Below, piece by piece: positions 1 to 9,023 of a stretch of 38,049 bases of DNA (its first letter is position 1; each line of letters starts with the position of its first letter). The stretch comes from Phenylobacterium sp. (GTDB taxonomy: Bacteria > Pseudomonadota > Alphaproteobacteria > Caulobacterales > Caulobacteraceae). Below the pieces are notes generated by a model. That model saw nothing but the letters and a program-made list of their open reading frames with translations, was not told where the DNA came from and did no database searches. The stretch is taken from NCBI RefSeq assembly GCF_030697305.1, contig NZ_JAUYQL010000047.1, positions 1 through 38,049 of the forward strand, read 5' to 3'. The translations under genes were made by a program, and so were the position numbers.

Positions 1-1733
<1,733 letters not shown>

Positions 1734-1803
1734 ACCTTAACCTTCCACACAAGCGTGACGCATTGTCATTTTCGTCCCGCCGCCGTAAGCATCGGATACT
1801 CCC

Positions 1804-2499
1804 ATGAGCTTCTGGCGCAACATCGCAGGGCTGGCGGCGGGCCGCGTCGACGAGGCGGACTGCACGGAATGCCCCGCCGGCCTGCCCGGCGAAGACCCGG
1901 CGTTCTCGACGGCGGTGACGGCGCTCGGCGCGAAACTGGCCAAGGCCGACGGTCGCCCTGACGCCGAGGAGTACGCCGCTTTCTCCGACGTGTTCCAGGC
2001 TGACGCGGGCTCCGAGCGCAACGTTCGCCGCCTCTACGATTTCGCCCGCCAGACCACCCGCGGCTACGAGAGCTACGCGCGGCGCCTCGCCAAGCGCTAT
2101 CGGGGCTGCCCGCAGTTGCTGGAAGACGTGATGGACGGCCTGTTCCACATCGCCGGCGCGGACGGTGCGGTCACCCACGACGAGCTGACCTATCTGGAAA
2201 GCGTTGGTGAGCTGTTTGGCTTCTCGCCGCTGACTTTCCGCAGGCTGAAGGCGACGCACCTGGGCTCGCCAGCCGATGACCCCTATGGGGTTCTGGGCGC
2301 GCCGCATGACGCGAGCGACGCGCACTTGCGCACCGTCTGGAAGGCGGCGCTCTCCCAGGCCCACCCTGATCGGGCCCGCGCACGCGGGCTGCCTAGCGAG
2401 TTCGTCGAGGTCGCCGAGGCCAAGGCCGCGGCGATCAATGCGGCCTTCGATGAGATCATGCGCGAACGTCGCGAAATCCTGCTCAAAGGGGCCGCATGA
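1804..2499 (+). CDS. TerB-DnaJ (DjlA-like) co-chaperone domain protein
   Basis: 231 residues. An N-terminal TerB-like helical domain (about 35-145) carries the acidic repeats KADGRPDAEE and GADGAVTHDE. A C-terminal J domain (about 159-228) begins DDPYGVLG and has the HPD motif at 187-189, which in J proteins stimulates DnaK ATPase. This is the DjlA-like order without an obvious N-terminal membrane segment, so a cytosolic co-chaperone is likely. A Cys-Thr-Glu-Cys pair (20-23) near the N-terminus could bind metal, but that is speculation. The Shine-Dalgarno before the ATG is weak. The gene stands alone, divergent from the hydantoinase gene. Domain calls are solid; the client protein is unknown. 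Confidence 0.85.
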   Translation: MSFWRNIAGLAAGRVDEADCTECPAGLPGEDPAFSTAVTALGAKLAKADGRPDAEEYAAFSDVFQADAGSERNVRRLYDFARQTTRGYESYARRLAKRYRGCPQLLEDVMDGLFHIAGADGAVTHDELTYLESVGELFGFSPLTFRRLKATHLGSPADDPYGVLGAPHDASDAHLRTVWKAALSQAHPDRARARGLPSEFVEVAEAKAAAINAAFDEIMRERREILLKGAA

Positions 2500-2601
2500 C
2501 CCCAATCGCCACGTTTTTGACGTTTCTGTACGCTTGACGTTAGGACTCTATAAACCGACATGGACTTGCGGGGCCCTTGGTCGCCGGCTGCGAGGAACGA
2601 G

Positions 2602-2892
2602 ATGGTGAGGGAATTCGCCGCGAGACAGGGTTCTGCCTTGCGCAGCCTGGCCCTGGTGGTCGGGGCCCTGGCGACAGCCGCCGCGGTGGCGCTAGGCGCC
2701 GTGCTGGCGGTGTTCTTCGCCGCGACGATCGTGGTCATCGCGTTGATGTCGAGCGCGCTCCTGGCGCTGGCGGGCCTGGCCATGCGCGCGCGCCGCAGCG
2801 CCCGCGTCCGCGCCACCCGCGACGGCCTCATGGAGGCGCGCCACATCGGCGGTCACCACTGGGTCGCGTACGGCTGGAACGAACGCGCCTAG
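2602..2892 (+). CDS. Small two-helix membrane protein (phage-holin-superfamily-like)
   Basis: 96 residues. A long hydrophobic stretch (about 16-58) probably forms two membrane helices separated by a very short turn, followed by an Arg-rich cytosolic segment (RARRSARVRATR) and a C-terminus ending near HHWVAYGWNERA. Small proteins of this layout are common beside housekeeping genes in Caulobacteraceae; I do not recognise a function. I chose the ATG at 2602 because GAGGA lies 5 nt upstream. An in-frame ATG at 2560 has no Shine-Dalgarno and would add 14 residues. The gene lies about 100 bp after the TerB-DnaJ gene, with a duplicated TTGACGTT in the gap. Confidence 0.65.
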   Translation: MVREFAARQGSALRSLALVVGALATAAAVALGAVLAVFFAATIVVIALMSSALLALAGLAMRARRSARVRATRDGLMEARHIGGHHWVAYGWNERA

Positions 2893-2979
2893 CAATTCGC
2901 GCAAGCGGCCACTATCCACCTTCCCATCGAAGCTTTGGTAACGGCGCCGGCTGAGCGCGCCAGCTTGGGAGGATGTGGA

Positions 2980-3267
2980 ATGATCGGGGTCATCGCGAAG
3001 CTGAAGGCGGCGGACGGCAAGGACGCCGCGCTTGAACAGGCGTTCGGCGAGCTCGCCGCCAAGGTGCGGGCGGGCGAACCCGGTTGCCTGATGTACCAAC
3101 TGACCAAGAGCCGAACCGAACCGGGCGTCTACAAGGTGCTCGAACTGTACAAGGACGAGGACGCACTGAACGCGCACCGCGCCTCCGAGCATTTCAAGGC
3201 CGCCGGCCCGAGCCTGGGCGCCGTTATGGCCGGCCGCCCCGAGGTTGAATACCTGGACGGCGTCTAA
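2980..3267 (+). CDS. Antibiotic biosynthesis monooxygenase (ABM) family protein
   Basis: 95 residues, the usual size of a single ABM (dimeric ferredoxin-like alpha-beta barrel) domain. Visible landmarks are the opening strand MIGVIAKLKAADGK, the EPGCLMYQL segment and the EVYKVLELYKDE-type strand (here GVYKVLELYKDE), then HRASEHFK. Family members include quinol and heme monooxygenases, but most are uncharacterised and no cofactor is evident. The ATG at 2980 is favoured by GGGAGG (2967-2972) with 7 nt spacing, over an in-frame upstream start at 2935. Its stop lies 3 nt from the stop of the convergent folA. Confidence 0.8.
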   Translation: MIGVIAKLKAADGKDAALEQAFGELAAKVRAGEPGCLMYQLTKSRTEPGVYKVLELYKDEDALNAHRASEHFKAAGPSLGAVMAGRPEVEYLDGV

Positions 3268-3270
3268 CGC

Positions 3271-3789
3271 TTAGCGCCGTTCCAGCACCCGGTGGGTGAA
3301 GGCGTAGTCATCGTCTTCGCCGGCCGGGTAATGCTGGCTGCGCACGGTCACCCAGTCGCTCTCGTCGATGGGCGAGAGCACGACATCGCCCTCGATGTCG
3401 GCGTCGATCTCGGTCAGGTAGATCCGCCGCGCCCTGGGAAGGGCCAGCTCGAACAGCGCCGCCCCGCCGATCACGCAGACTTCGTCGCGGCCGTCGTCCT
3501 CGGCCTGCTCGCGGCCGATCTGCACGGCCTCGCCGAATTCCTCGCAGACCACGGCGTTCTTCGGTTCGAAACTACCGTCGCGCGACAGCACGATGTTGGT
3601 GCGTCCGACCAGCGGCCGCTTGGGCAGGCTCTCCCAGGTCTTGCGACCCATGATCACCGGCTTGCCCATGGTGGTGGCGCGGAAGATCGCCATGTCGGAT
3701 TTCAACCGCCAGGGCAGGGTTCCGTCGCGCCCGATCACGCCGTTGCGCGCGCGCGCGATGGGGCCGGCGGTGAGGATGGCGGAGGTCAT
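3271..3789 (-). CDS. folA: Dihydrofolate reductase
   Basis: Reduces dihydrofolate to tetrahydrofolate with NADPH in the cytosol. The 172 residues are of normal length. Diagnostic motifs are ARARNGVIGRDGTLPWRLKSDM (substrate and nicotinamide loop), GKPVIMGRKTWESLP, a strand ending in the diglycine of CVIGGAALF, and the C-terminal YAFTHRVLER strand. It lies 42 bp downstream of thyA on the same strand. ThyA produces the dihydrofolate that FolA recycles, so thyA-folA is a functional operon. The stop codon is only 3 nt from that of the convergent ABM gene. Confidence 0.97.
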   Translation of the reverse strand: MTSAILTAGPIARARNGVIGRDGTLPWRLKSDMAIFRATTMGKPVIMGRKTWESLPKRPLVGRTNIVLSRDGSFEPKNAVVCEEFGEAVQIGREQAEDDGRDEVCVIGGAALFELALPRARRIYLTEIDADIEGDVVLSPIDESDWVTVRSQHYPAGEDDDYAFTHRVLERR

Positions 3790-3831
3790 GCGCCTTCTTA
3801 GACGCTGGCGGCGGCGCGCGCCACGCGAGGC

Positions 3832-4680
3832 TCAGACGGCGATCGGCGCCGCGATCTTGGGATGTGGCTTGTAACCCTTGAAGGCGATGTCAGCCTCCTC
3901 GAAGCCGAACAGGTCGGTCCTGTCGGCCAGCTCCAACCTGGGCAGCGGGCGCGGCTCGCGGGTCAGCTGCTCGCGGGCCTGGTCCAGATGGTTCAGGTAC
4001 AGGTGCGCATCGCCTAGAGTGTGGACGAACTCGCCTGGCTGCAGGCCGACCACCTTGGCGACCATGGCGGTCAGCAGGGCGTAGCTGGCGATGTTGAAAG
4101 GCACGCCCAAGAACACGTCCGCCGAGCGCTGGTAGAGCTGGCAAGAGAGGCGTCCTTCCGCCACATGGAACTGGAACAGGCAGTGGCAGGGCGGCAAGGC
4201 CATGTCGTCGACATCAGCAGGGTTCCAGGCGGTGACGATATGGCGGCGGCTTTCGGGGCTGGCGCGCAGGCCGTCTACCAGCTTAGCGATCTGGTCGATC
4301 ACCCGGCCGTCAGGCGTGGCCCACGAACGCCACTGCTTGCCGTAGACCGGCCCCAGTTCGCCGTCTGCGTCGGCCCATTCGTCCCAGATGCCGACGCCGC
4401 GTTCCTGCAGCCAGCGCACGTTGGTGTCGCCGCGCAAGAACCACAGCAGTTCGACGACGATCGATTTGCGATGCAGCTGCTTGGTGGTCAGCAGCGGGAA
4501 GCCTCGGGCCAGGTCGAAGCGCATCTGCCGGCCGAAAACGCCCAGCGTGCCCACGCCCGTGCGATCGCCGCGCTGGACGCCGTTGGCCAGGATGTCGGCC
4601 ACCAGGTCGAGGTACTGCCGCTCCGGGTGGTCGGCGGCGGCCAGAGCGTCAGACGTTGTGATAACGGCGGGTGCGTTCAT
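3832..4680 (-). CDS. thyA: Thymidylate synthase (ThyA type)
   Basis: Methylates dUMP to dTMP using methylene-tetrahydrofolate and releases dihydrofolate. It has 282 residues, in the normal range for ThyA. The catalytic Cys is at about 165 in [11 protein letters not shown], the phosphate-binding Arg lies in [11 protein letters not shown], and [12 protein letters not shown] near residue 39 and the C-terminal [13 protein letters not shown] tail complete the family signature. It is the first gene of a thyA-folA pair. The 94-bp gap to the DUF924 gene probably carries its promoter. Confidence 0.97.
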   Translation of the reverse strand: MNAPAVITTSDALAAADHPERQYLDLVADILANGVQRGDRTGVGTLGVFGRQMRFDLARGFPLLTTKQLHRKSIVVELLWFLRGDTNVRWLQERGVGIWDEWADADGELGPVYGKQWRSWATPDGRVIDQIAKLVDGLRASPESRRHIVTAWNPADVDDMALPPCHCLFQFHVAEGRLSCQLYQRSADVFLGVPFNIASYALLTAMVAKVVGLQPGEFVHTLGDAHLYLNHLDQAREQLTREPRPLPRLELADRTDLFGFEEADIAFKGYKPHPKIAAPIAV

Positions 4681-4774
4681 GTCGGGAGACTCAGGCGCAA
4701 ATCCGATTGCAAAGTAAGCCTATTACAGACAACGCCCATGCGACGCGTCGGCTTCTCCACAGTTTTCCGGGTGG

Positions 4775-5317
4775 TCATCCCGCGAACCCGCCGTCATCGA
4801 GGTAAGCCTGCTCCTCGACCGTCATCACCCGGCCCAGCGCTGGATTGCGATGCGGGAACCGGCCGAAACGGGCGATGATCTCGTGGTGCAGCTTCGCGTA
4901 GCGCAGCATCTCGTCGTCGCCCAGGGCGACGAACAGCGCGAGGCTGAACTCCTGGTCCGCGGCGTCCTCGGAATGCTCGAACGGCAGGTAGAAGAAGCCG
5001 CGCAACTCGGCTTCGACCTGCGCGTCCAGCCCCGCCTCGACCGCGCGCCTGGCGATGGTGCGCGCCTTGGGGTCGGTGGCGAAGGCGTGGGCGGAGTTGC
5101 GGTAGAGGTTGCGAGGGAATTGGTCGAGCAAGATGATCAGCGCCAGCGCGCCCTCGGCCTCGCTCGCCCAGGCGTCGTACTCGCCCCGCGCGGCGCGGTG
5201 GTGGACGGGCTCGAACTTCAGCCGGATGACGTCATCGAACGCCCGCTCGGCCTTGAACCAGCGCTTCGGGCCGGCATGGCGCCAGAACCCGGTCACATCC
5301 TGGGCGATCGCCGCCAC
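4775..5317 (-). CDS. DUF924 family protein
   Basis: 180 residues. Recognisable family signatures are the N-terminal VTGFWRHAGPKRWFK, the LIILLDQFPRNLYRNSAHAFATD segment, FFYLPFEHSED, and the C-terminal FPHRNPALGR. DUF924 proteins are helical (TPR-like) and of unknown biochemical role; they are widespread in proteobacteria. The start lies 2 nt after the zur stop, so the two genes are almost surely co-transcribed and perhaps translationally coupled. No signal peptide or membrane segment is visible. Confidence 0.85.
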   Translation of the reverse strand: MAAIAQDVTGFWRHAGPKRWFKAERAFDDVIRLKFEPVHHRAARGEYDAWASEAEGALALIILLDQFPRNLYRNSAHAFATDPKARTIARRAVEAGLDAQVEAELRGFFYLPFEHSEDAADQEFSLALFVALGDDEMLRYAKLHHEIIARFGRFPHRNPALGRVMTVEEQAYLDDGGFAG

Positions 5318-5319
5318 CG

Positions 5320-5802
5320 TTATTCCGCGCGGCAGGCCGGGCAGAGGCCGCGGGCTTCGAGGGTGACGGCGCGCACCGCATAGCCGGCGCGCTCGGCCTC
5401 GGCGAGCTGGGCGGCGAAGTCGGGCTCGAACTCCTGGGCGGCGCCGCAGCAGTCGCAGATCAGGAACGCCGCGCGATGCTCGGCCGCCTCGGCGCGGCAG
5501 GCCACATAGGCGTTCAGGCTCTCGATGCGGTGGGCGAACCCCAACCGTTCGAGGAACTCCAGCGCGCGGTAGACGGTGGGCGGCTTGGCGGGCTCGCCTG
5601 CCGGGCCGTAGGCGGCGATCAGGTCGTAGGCCTTGCGCGGGCCGTCCGCCTCGAGCAGCAGCTCAAGCACCCGGCGGCGCGGCGCGGTCAGGCGCTCGTC
5701 GTCGGCTTCACAGCGCACCTCGGCCGCGGCCAGCGCATGGTGCAGCGCCGGCGCGTCGAGCCCGGGATGGGCGTGGTCGTCGTGATGGCACAGGTCCGCC
5801 AT
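5320..5802 (-). CDS. zur: Fur-family regulator, probably the zinc repressor Zur
   Basis: 160 residues. The winged-helix part contains LTAPRRRVLELLLEADGPRKAYDLI and the recognition region PPTVYRALEFLERLGFAHRIESLNAYVAC. The structural zinc site is CDCC (116-119) with CPAC (154-157). A His-rich start (CHHDDHAHPG) and the C-terminal layout resemble Zur rather than Fur or PerR. Zur proteins repress zinc uptake genes when zinc-loaded; no znu genes are in the window. I place the start at the ATG at 5802 (TGGAG 5 nt upstream); an upstream in-frame start at 5865 would run into the inverted repeat. It heads a two-gene operon with the DUF924 gene. Confidence 0.85.
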   Translation of the reverse strand: MADLCHHDDHAHPGLDAPALHHALAAAEVRCEADDERLTAPRRRVLELLLEADGPRKAYDLIAAYGPAGEPAKPPTVYRALEFLERLGFAHRIESLNAYVACRAEAAEHRAAFLICDCCGAAQEFEPDFAAQLAEAERAGYAVRAVTLEARGLCPACRAE

Positions 5803-5857
5803 GGAGGCTCCAGCTAACCCGCGTCGCGCCGTTCGGGCAATGGCGAGGGCGTGGTCA

Positions 5858-5929
5858 GGCCGCATAGATAGGGACGCCCCGGCGTCCGCGCCCCTTAACG
5901 AACGGCCCGCACGCCCTATCTATGCGGCC
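5858..5929. promoter_or_regulatory. 16-bp perfect inverted repeat in the zur/pirin divergent promoter region
   Basis: GGCCGCATAGATAGGG (5858-5873) and CCCTATCTATGCGGCC (5914-5929) are exact reverse complements separated by 40 bp. Each gene therefore sees the same 16-mer read outward, 39 bp before the pirin ATG and 56 bp before the zur ATG. A second nested inverted repeat (GGACGCC, 2 bp, GGCGTCC, 5872-5887) lies just inside. The AT-rich core of each arm contains TATCTA, which could act as a -10 element; TTAACG at 5895-5900 lies 16 bp before it on the pirin side. A shared operator, possibly for Zur itself, is inference. Confidence 0.6.
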
Positions 5930-5967
5930 GACGAGCGTCGGTGTGCCCGGCGCCAAGGAGCAGCATC

Positions 5968-6669
5968 ATGATTGAACGCAGGCCGTTCTCGGATCTCGGT
6001 GGCGCGGACCACGGCTGGCTGAAGGCCAAGCACCACTTCTCGTTCGCCGGCTATCACGATCCCCGGCGCATGGGCTGGGGCCCCCTGCGGGTGTGGAACG
6101 ACGACGAGATCGCCGCCAATTCCGGCTTTCCGCCGCACCCGCACGCCGACATGGAGATCATCACCTACGTCCGCGAGGGCGCGATCACCCATGAAGACTC
6201 TCTGGGCAACAAGGGCCGCACTGAAGCCGGCGACGTGCAGGTGATGAGCGCGGGAACCGGCGTGCGCCATGCCGAGTACAACGTCGAGCCGGACGCCACC
6301 AAGATCTTCCAGATCTGGATCATGCCGGACGCGGCAGGCGGTGCGCCGGCCTGGGGCGCGCGGCCGTTCCCGAAGGGCGCGCGCGCAGGGCGCTTCGTCA
6401 CCCTCGCCAGCGGCATCGCCGGCGATGACGAGGCTCTGCCGATCCGTGCGGCGGCGCGGATCTCTGGCGCCACCATCAAGGCGGGAGAAAGCGTCGACTA
6501 TGCGCTCGGCGCGGGACGTCGCGGTTATCTGGTGCCGGCGGCTGGTTCGGTGGAGGTCAACGGCGTCCGCCTGGACGCCCGTGACGGAGCGGCGATCCAC
6601 GACGAACCCGTACTGACCGTCACGGCGCTGGAAGACGCCGAGGTCGTGCTGGTCGACACCGCCGACTGA
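5968..6669 (+). CDS. Pirin family protein
   Basis: Bicupin of 233 residues. The metal ligands of the pirin family are all visible: His57 and His59 (PPHPHADME), His101 and Glu103 (GVRHAEYN). The conserved GPLRVWNDDEI, GDVQVMSAGTG and FQIWIMP segments are also present. Bacterial pirins have been reported as quercetinases or as modulators of metabolic enzymes; which applies here cannot be told. The ATG at 5968 has AAGGAG 7 nt upstream, which rules out the in-frame start at 5941. It is divergent from zur and monocistronic, ending before a hairpin at 6678. Confidence 0.93.
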   Translation: MIERRPFSDLGGADHGWLKAKHHFSFAGYHDPRRMGWGPLRVWNDDEIAANSGFPPHPHADMEIITYVREGAITHEDSLGNKGRTEAGDVQVMSAGTGVRHAEYNVEPDATKIFQIWIMPDAAGGAPAWGARPFPKGARAGRFVTLASGIAGDDEALPIRAAARISGATIKAGESVDYALGAGRRGYLVPAAGSVEVNGVRLDARDGAAIHDEPVLTVTALEDAEVVLVDTAD

Positions 6670-6678
6670 TGATCCATC

Positions 6679-6712
6679 CTCGCTCATCCCGGCGATCGCC
6701 AGGATGAGCGAG
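6679..6712. terminator. Hairpin between convergent pirin and DUF4167 genes
   Basis: An 11-bp perfect stem, CTCGCTCATCC (6679-6689) with its complement (6702-6712), encloses a 12-nt loop that is itself palindromic (GGCGATCGCC). It starts 9 nt after the pirin stop and ends 8 nt before the stop of the convergent gene, so it could serve both strands. There is no clear T-tract. Confidence 0.55.
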
Positions 6713-6720
6713 CGAGGGGA

Positions 6721-7752
6721 TCAGACCTCTTCGGTCTCGGTCGGCGCGCCTTCGCCGCCTTCGAAGGTGGTTCGCGGCGTGCGGCGGCGGCGCGGCTTGC
6801 GCGGCGCCTCGGCGTCTGCCTCTGTGGCCGGGACCGCCGGTGCGGGCGGGGCGCGGTTCTGCAGGAACGCGGGCGCGTCGCTTTCGCCGCCATCTGCATC
6901 CCGCAGCACCGGCGAGGCGCGCTGTTCGCTGCTGGTCAGGGGCGCGGCTTGTTGAGGCTCGATCACCGCCAGCGGATCGCGGGCTTCGGCGCGCGGACGA
7001 TCCTCACGCCAGCGATCGCGGCGGCCTTCCGCGCGCGGTCGCTCTTCACGCGGCTTGTCGTCGCGCGGACGTTCCTCTCTGGGCCGTTCATCACGGGGAC
7101 GGTCGTCGCGGGGCCGCTCGTCCCTCGGACGATCGTCGCGTTGGCGGTCATCGCGCGGACGGTCGTCACGGGCGCGGTCATCCCTGGGACGCTCGTCGCG
7201 CTGGCGGTCGTCTCTGGGGCGATCGTCGCGTTGGCGGTCATCGCGCGGACGGTCGTCACGGGCCCGGTCATCCCTAGGACGCTCATCACGCTGGCGATCA
7301 TCGCGCTGGCGATCATCGCGGCTCTGCCAGCCGTTGCGGTCGTCGCCGCCGTCGTTGTTGTTGGCTTCCTGATCGCCGTTGTCGCCGTCGCCGCCGTTCT
7401 CGTCTTCGAAGTCGATGTCGAAGGCGCCTGAACCGAACTGGTCGCGGCCAAGGAACTCGCTGGCCGGACGTTGCGGGTGGATGGCGCGCAGCAGCCGGAA
7501 GTAATGTTCGGCGTGCTGCAGGTAGTTCTCGGCCAGCACGCGGTCGCCGGCCGAATGGGCGTCGCGCGCCAGTTGCTGGTACTTTTCGAAGACGTGCTGG
7601 GCGTTGCCGCGGACCTTCACGTTCTCGGGCCCGTTGGAGTCGAACGCGCGGTTAGCGTTCTGCTGCGGCTTGCCGCCACCACCGCCGCCGCCGCCCCCGC
7701 CACCGCCGCGGTTACGCCCGCGCTGGCGCTTCATGCCCTTGAAATCTCTCAT
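6721..7752 (-). CDS. DUF4167 domain protein with Arg/Asp pentapeptide array
   Basis: 343 residues. The N-terminus is basic (MKRQRGRNR) and followed by a run of 12 glycines. A conserved helical DUF4167 core (about 44-92, NVKVRGNAQHVFEKY to HYFRLLRA) follows, then an acidic/Asn linker. A long low-complexity array of RDDRQ/RDDRP/RDERP-type pentapeptides covers about 145-250, and the Arg-rich tail includes RKPRRRRTPR. The composition suggests an RNA-associated or condensate-forming protein; that is inference. In alphaproteobacteria this gene commonly follows prmC, as it does here after a 249-bp gap. The molecular role is unknown to me. The start ATG at 7752 could be replaced by the Met at residue 7. 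Confidence 0.85.
   Translation of the reverse strand: MRDFKGMKRQRGRNRGGGGGGGGGGGGKPQQNANRAFDSNGPENVKVRGNAQHVFEKYQQLARDAHSAGDRVLAENYLQHAEHYFRLLRAIHPQRPASEFLGRDQFGSGAFDIDFEDENGGDGDNGDQEANNNDGGDDRNGWQSRDDRQRDDRQRDERPRDDRARDDRPRDDRQRDDRPRDDRQRDERPRDDRARDDRPRDDRQRDDRPRDERPRDDRPRDERPREERPRDDKPREERPRAEGRRDRWREDRPRAEARDPLAVIEPQQAAPLTSSEQRASPVLRDADGGESDAPAFLQNRAPPAPAVPATEADAEAPRKPRRRRTPRTTFEGGEGAPTETEEV
7047..7326. repeat. 15-bp periodic coding repeat with a 90-bp higher-order duplication
   Basis: Within the DUF4167 gene, imperfect 15-bp units encode the RDDRx pentapeptides. A 43-bp block at 7131-7173 recurs exactly at 7221-7263, an offset of 90 bp (six pentapeptides). This points to past slippage or unequal exchange. 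The frame is intact. Confidence 0.8.
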
Positions 7753-8001
7753 GCGATTTTGACCGTCCGGCCTCTTTCCCGGCCCGCCCGCTTGGGCGGC
7801 CTGTGCCTGATTTGACGTCTGCGTCGGGCCTGGCCCGGACTACGTATCGAAGGCGTTAAGTTTCCCCGTCGTCCGCCCGGAAACCTGTTGCGGCGCGCCG
7901 GCCAAGCTGGCGAGGCGCCGGCCGGAGCGGCTGTGCGTCGCGAGACGCCCGAACCTGATGCACCAGCGATTTGGGTGGAGACAGATTCCTGATGTAACGA
8001 C
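7753..8001. other. Intergenic region between prmC and the DUF4167 gene
   Basis: 249 bp with no credible coding frame. It contains GC-rich partial repeats (GCGCCGGCC occurs twice within about 30 bp near 7895-7925) and presumably the promoter of the DUF4167 gene. I could not place a convincing -35/-10 pair. Confidence 0.4.
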
Positions 8002-8868
8002 TCAGTCGCGGCTTTCCAAGGGCTTTTTCGCGCCGGTCACCACCCGGTCGCGCAGCCCCAGGTCGGGCCGGGTGGCCACATCAGCCGCGCCGGCGGCGCG
8101 GAACAGCGCCTCCACCGCCACGCGCTGGTCGTAGCCGATCTCCACGGCGAAACGGCCGCCAGGCTTCAGCACCCGCAGGATCTCCGGGGCCAGCAGGCGA
8201 TAGGCGTCCAGTCCGTCGGGCCCGCCGTCGAGCGCCAGCCTCGGCTCGTATCGCTTCACCTCGGGCTCCAAGGTCTCGATCTCGGCGGTGGCGATGTAGG
8301 GCGGGTTGCAGACCACCAGGTCGAACCCGTCGCTGGCCAACCCCTGTGTCCAATCGCCGCGCAGCAGCGCGCAGCGCGAGGCGAGGCCGAGGTGGGCGGC
8401 GTTATCGCGGGCCACCGCCAGGGCCTCCTCGGACACATCGACGCCCAGGCCGCGGGCGGCGGGGCGTTCCGACAGCACCGCCAGCAGGATCGCGCCGGAC
8501 CCTACGCCCAGGTCCAGCACTGAGATCCGCGCCGCCGCGTCGGGGAAGGCCTCCATCACCGCATCGACCACGCTCTCGGTGTCCGGGCGCGGGGTCAGGA
8601 CCTGGTCGTTGACGTTGAGCATGATCTTCCAGAAGCCCTTGCGGCCGAGGATCTGGCTGACCGGCTCGCGATGCTCGCGGCGGGTCAGATAGTCCTCCAG
8701 CCGCGCCTCCTGCTCGTCCGTCAGTTCGCGGTACGGGTCGGTGACGATGTCGGTGCGCGTGGCGTCGGCCGCCGCCTCGACGAGCAGCCGCGCATCGATC
8801 ACAGGACCGGCAAGGCCGGCGGTCTCAAGGCGCTTCTTGGCGCCGCTCCAGGCCTGGATCAGGTTCAT
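8002..8868 (-). CDS. prmC: Release-factor glutamine methyltransferase PrmC (HemK)
   Basis: S-adenosylmethionine-dependent enzyme that N5-methylates the glutamine of the GGQ motif in release factors RF1 and RF2. 288 residues: a helical N-terminal domain (1-75), then a Rossmann methyltransferase with motif I DLGVGSG (119-125) and the NPPY signature (188-191) that binds the target glutamine. The usual Pro-Arg-Pro-Asp-Thr-Glu (93-98) is present. I chose the ATG at 8868 with GGAAG 6 nt upstream; an in-frame GTG at 8913 would add 15 residues unlike the family. Its substrate gene prfA is nearby but separated from it by the opposite-strand yihY. Confidence 0.93.
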   Translation of the reverse strand: MNLIQAWSGAKKRLETAGLAGPVIDARLLVEAAADATRTDIVTDPYRELTDEQEARLEDYLTRREHREPVSQILGRKGFWKIMLNVNDQVLTPRPDTESVVDAVMEAFPDAAARISVLDLGVGSGAILLAVLSERPAARGLGVDVSEEALAVARDNAAHLGLASRCALLRGDWTQGLASDGFDLVVCNPPYIATAEIETLEPEVKRYEPRLALDGGPDGLDAYRLLAPEILRVLKPGGRFAVEIGYDQRVAVEALFRAAGAADVATRPDLGLRDRVVTGAKKPLESRD

Positions 8869-9023
8869 GCGGCGCTTCCGGACAAGGGCGGGGTGTGCGA
8901 GGCGCTTGGCCACGGCATGGCGCCGTGTAGCGCCAACCAGCGGGCCGCGACAAGCGGAACGGCTTAGAGGATTGTGGGTTCAGGCCCCATGGTTCGCGGG
9001 CGCCGGCGCGTGAGGGGGATAGG

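Noticed and set aside
2534-2554. Sigma-70 promoter with TTGACG and TATAAA
   Set aside because: The elements are only 9 bp apart, too close for a working -35/-10 pair.
7047-7326. CRISPR-like short repeat array
   Set aside because: The units are contiguous 15-bp coding repeats in frame with an intact protein; there are no spacers and no cas genes.
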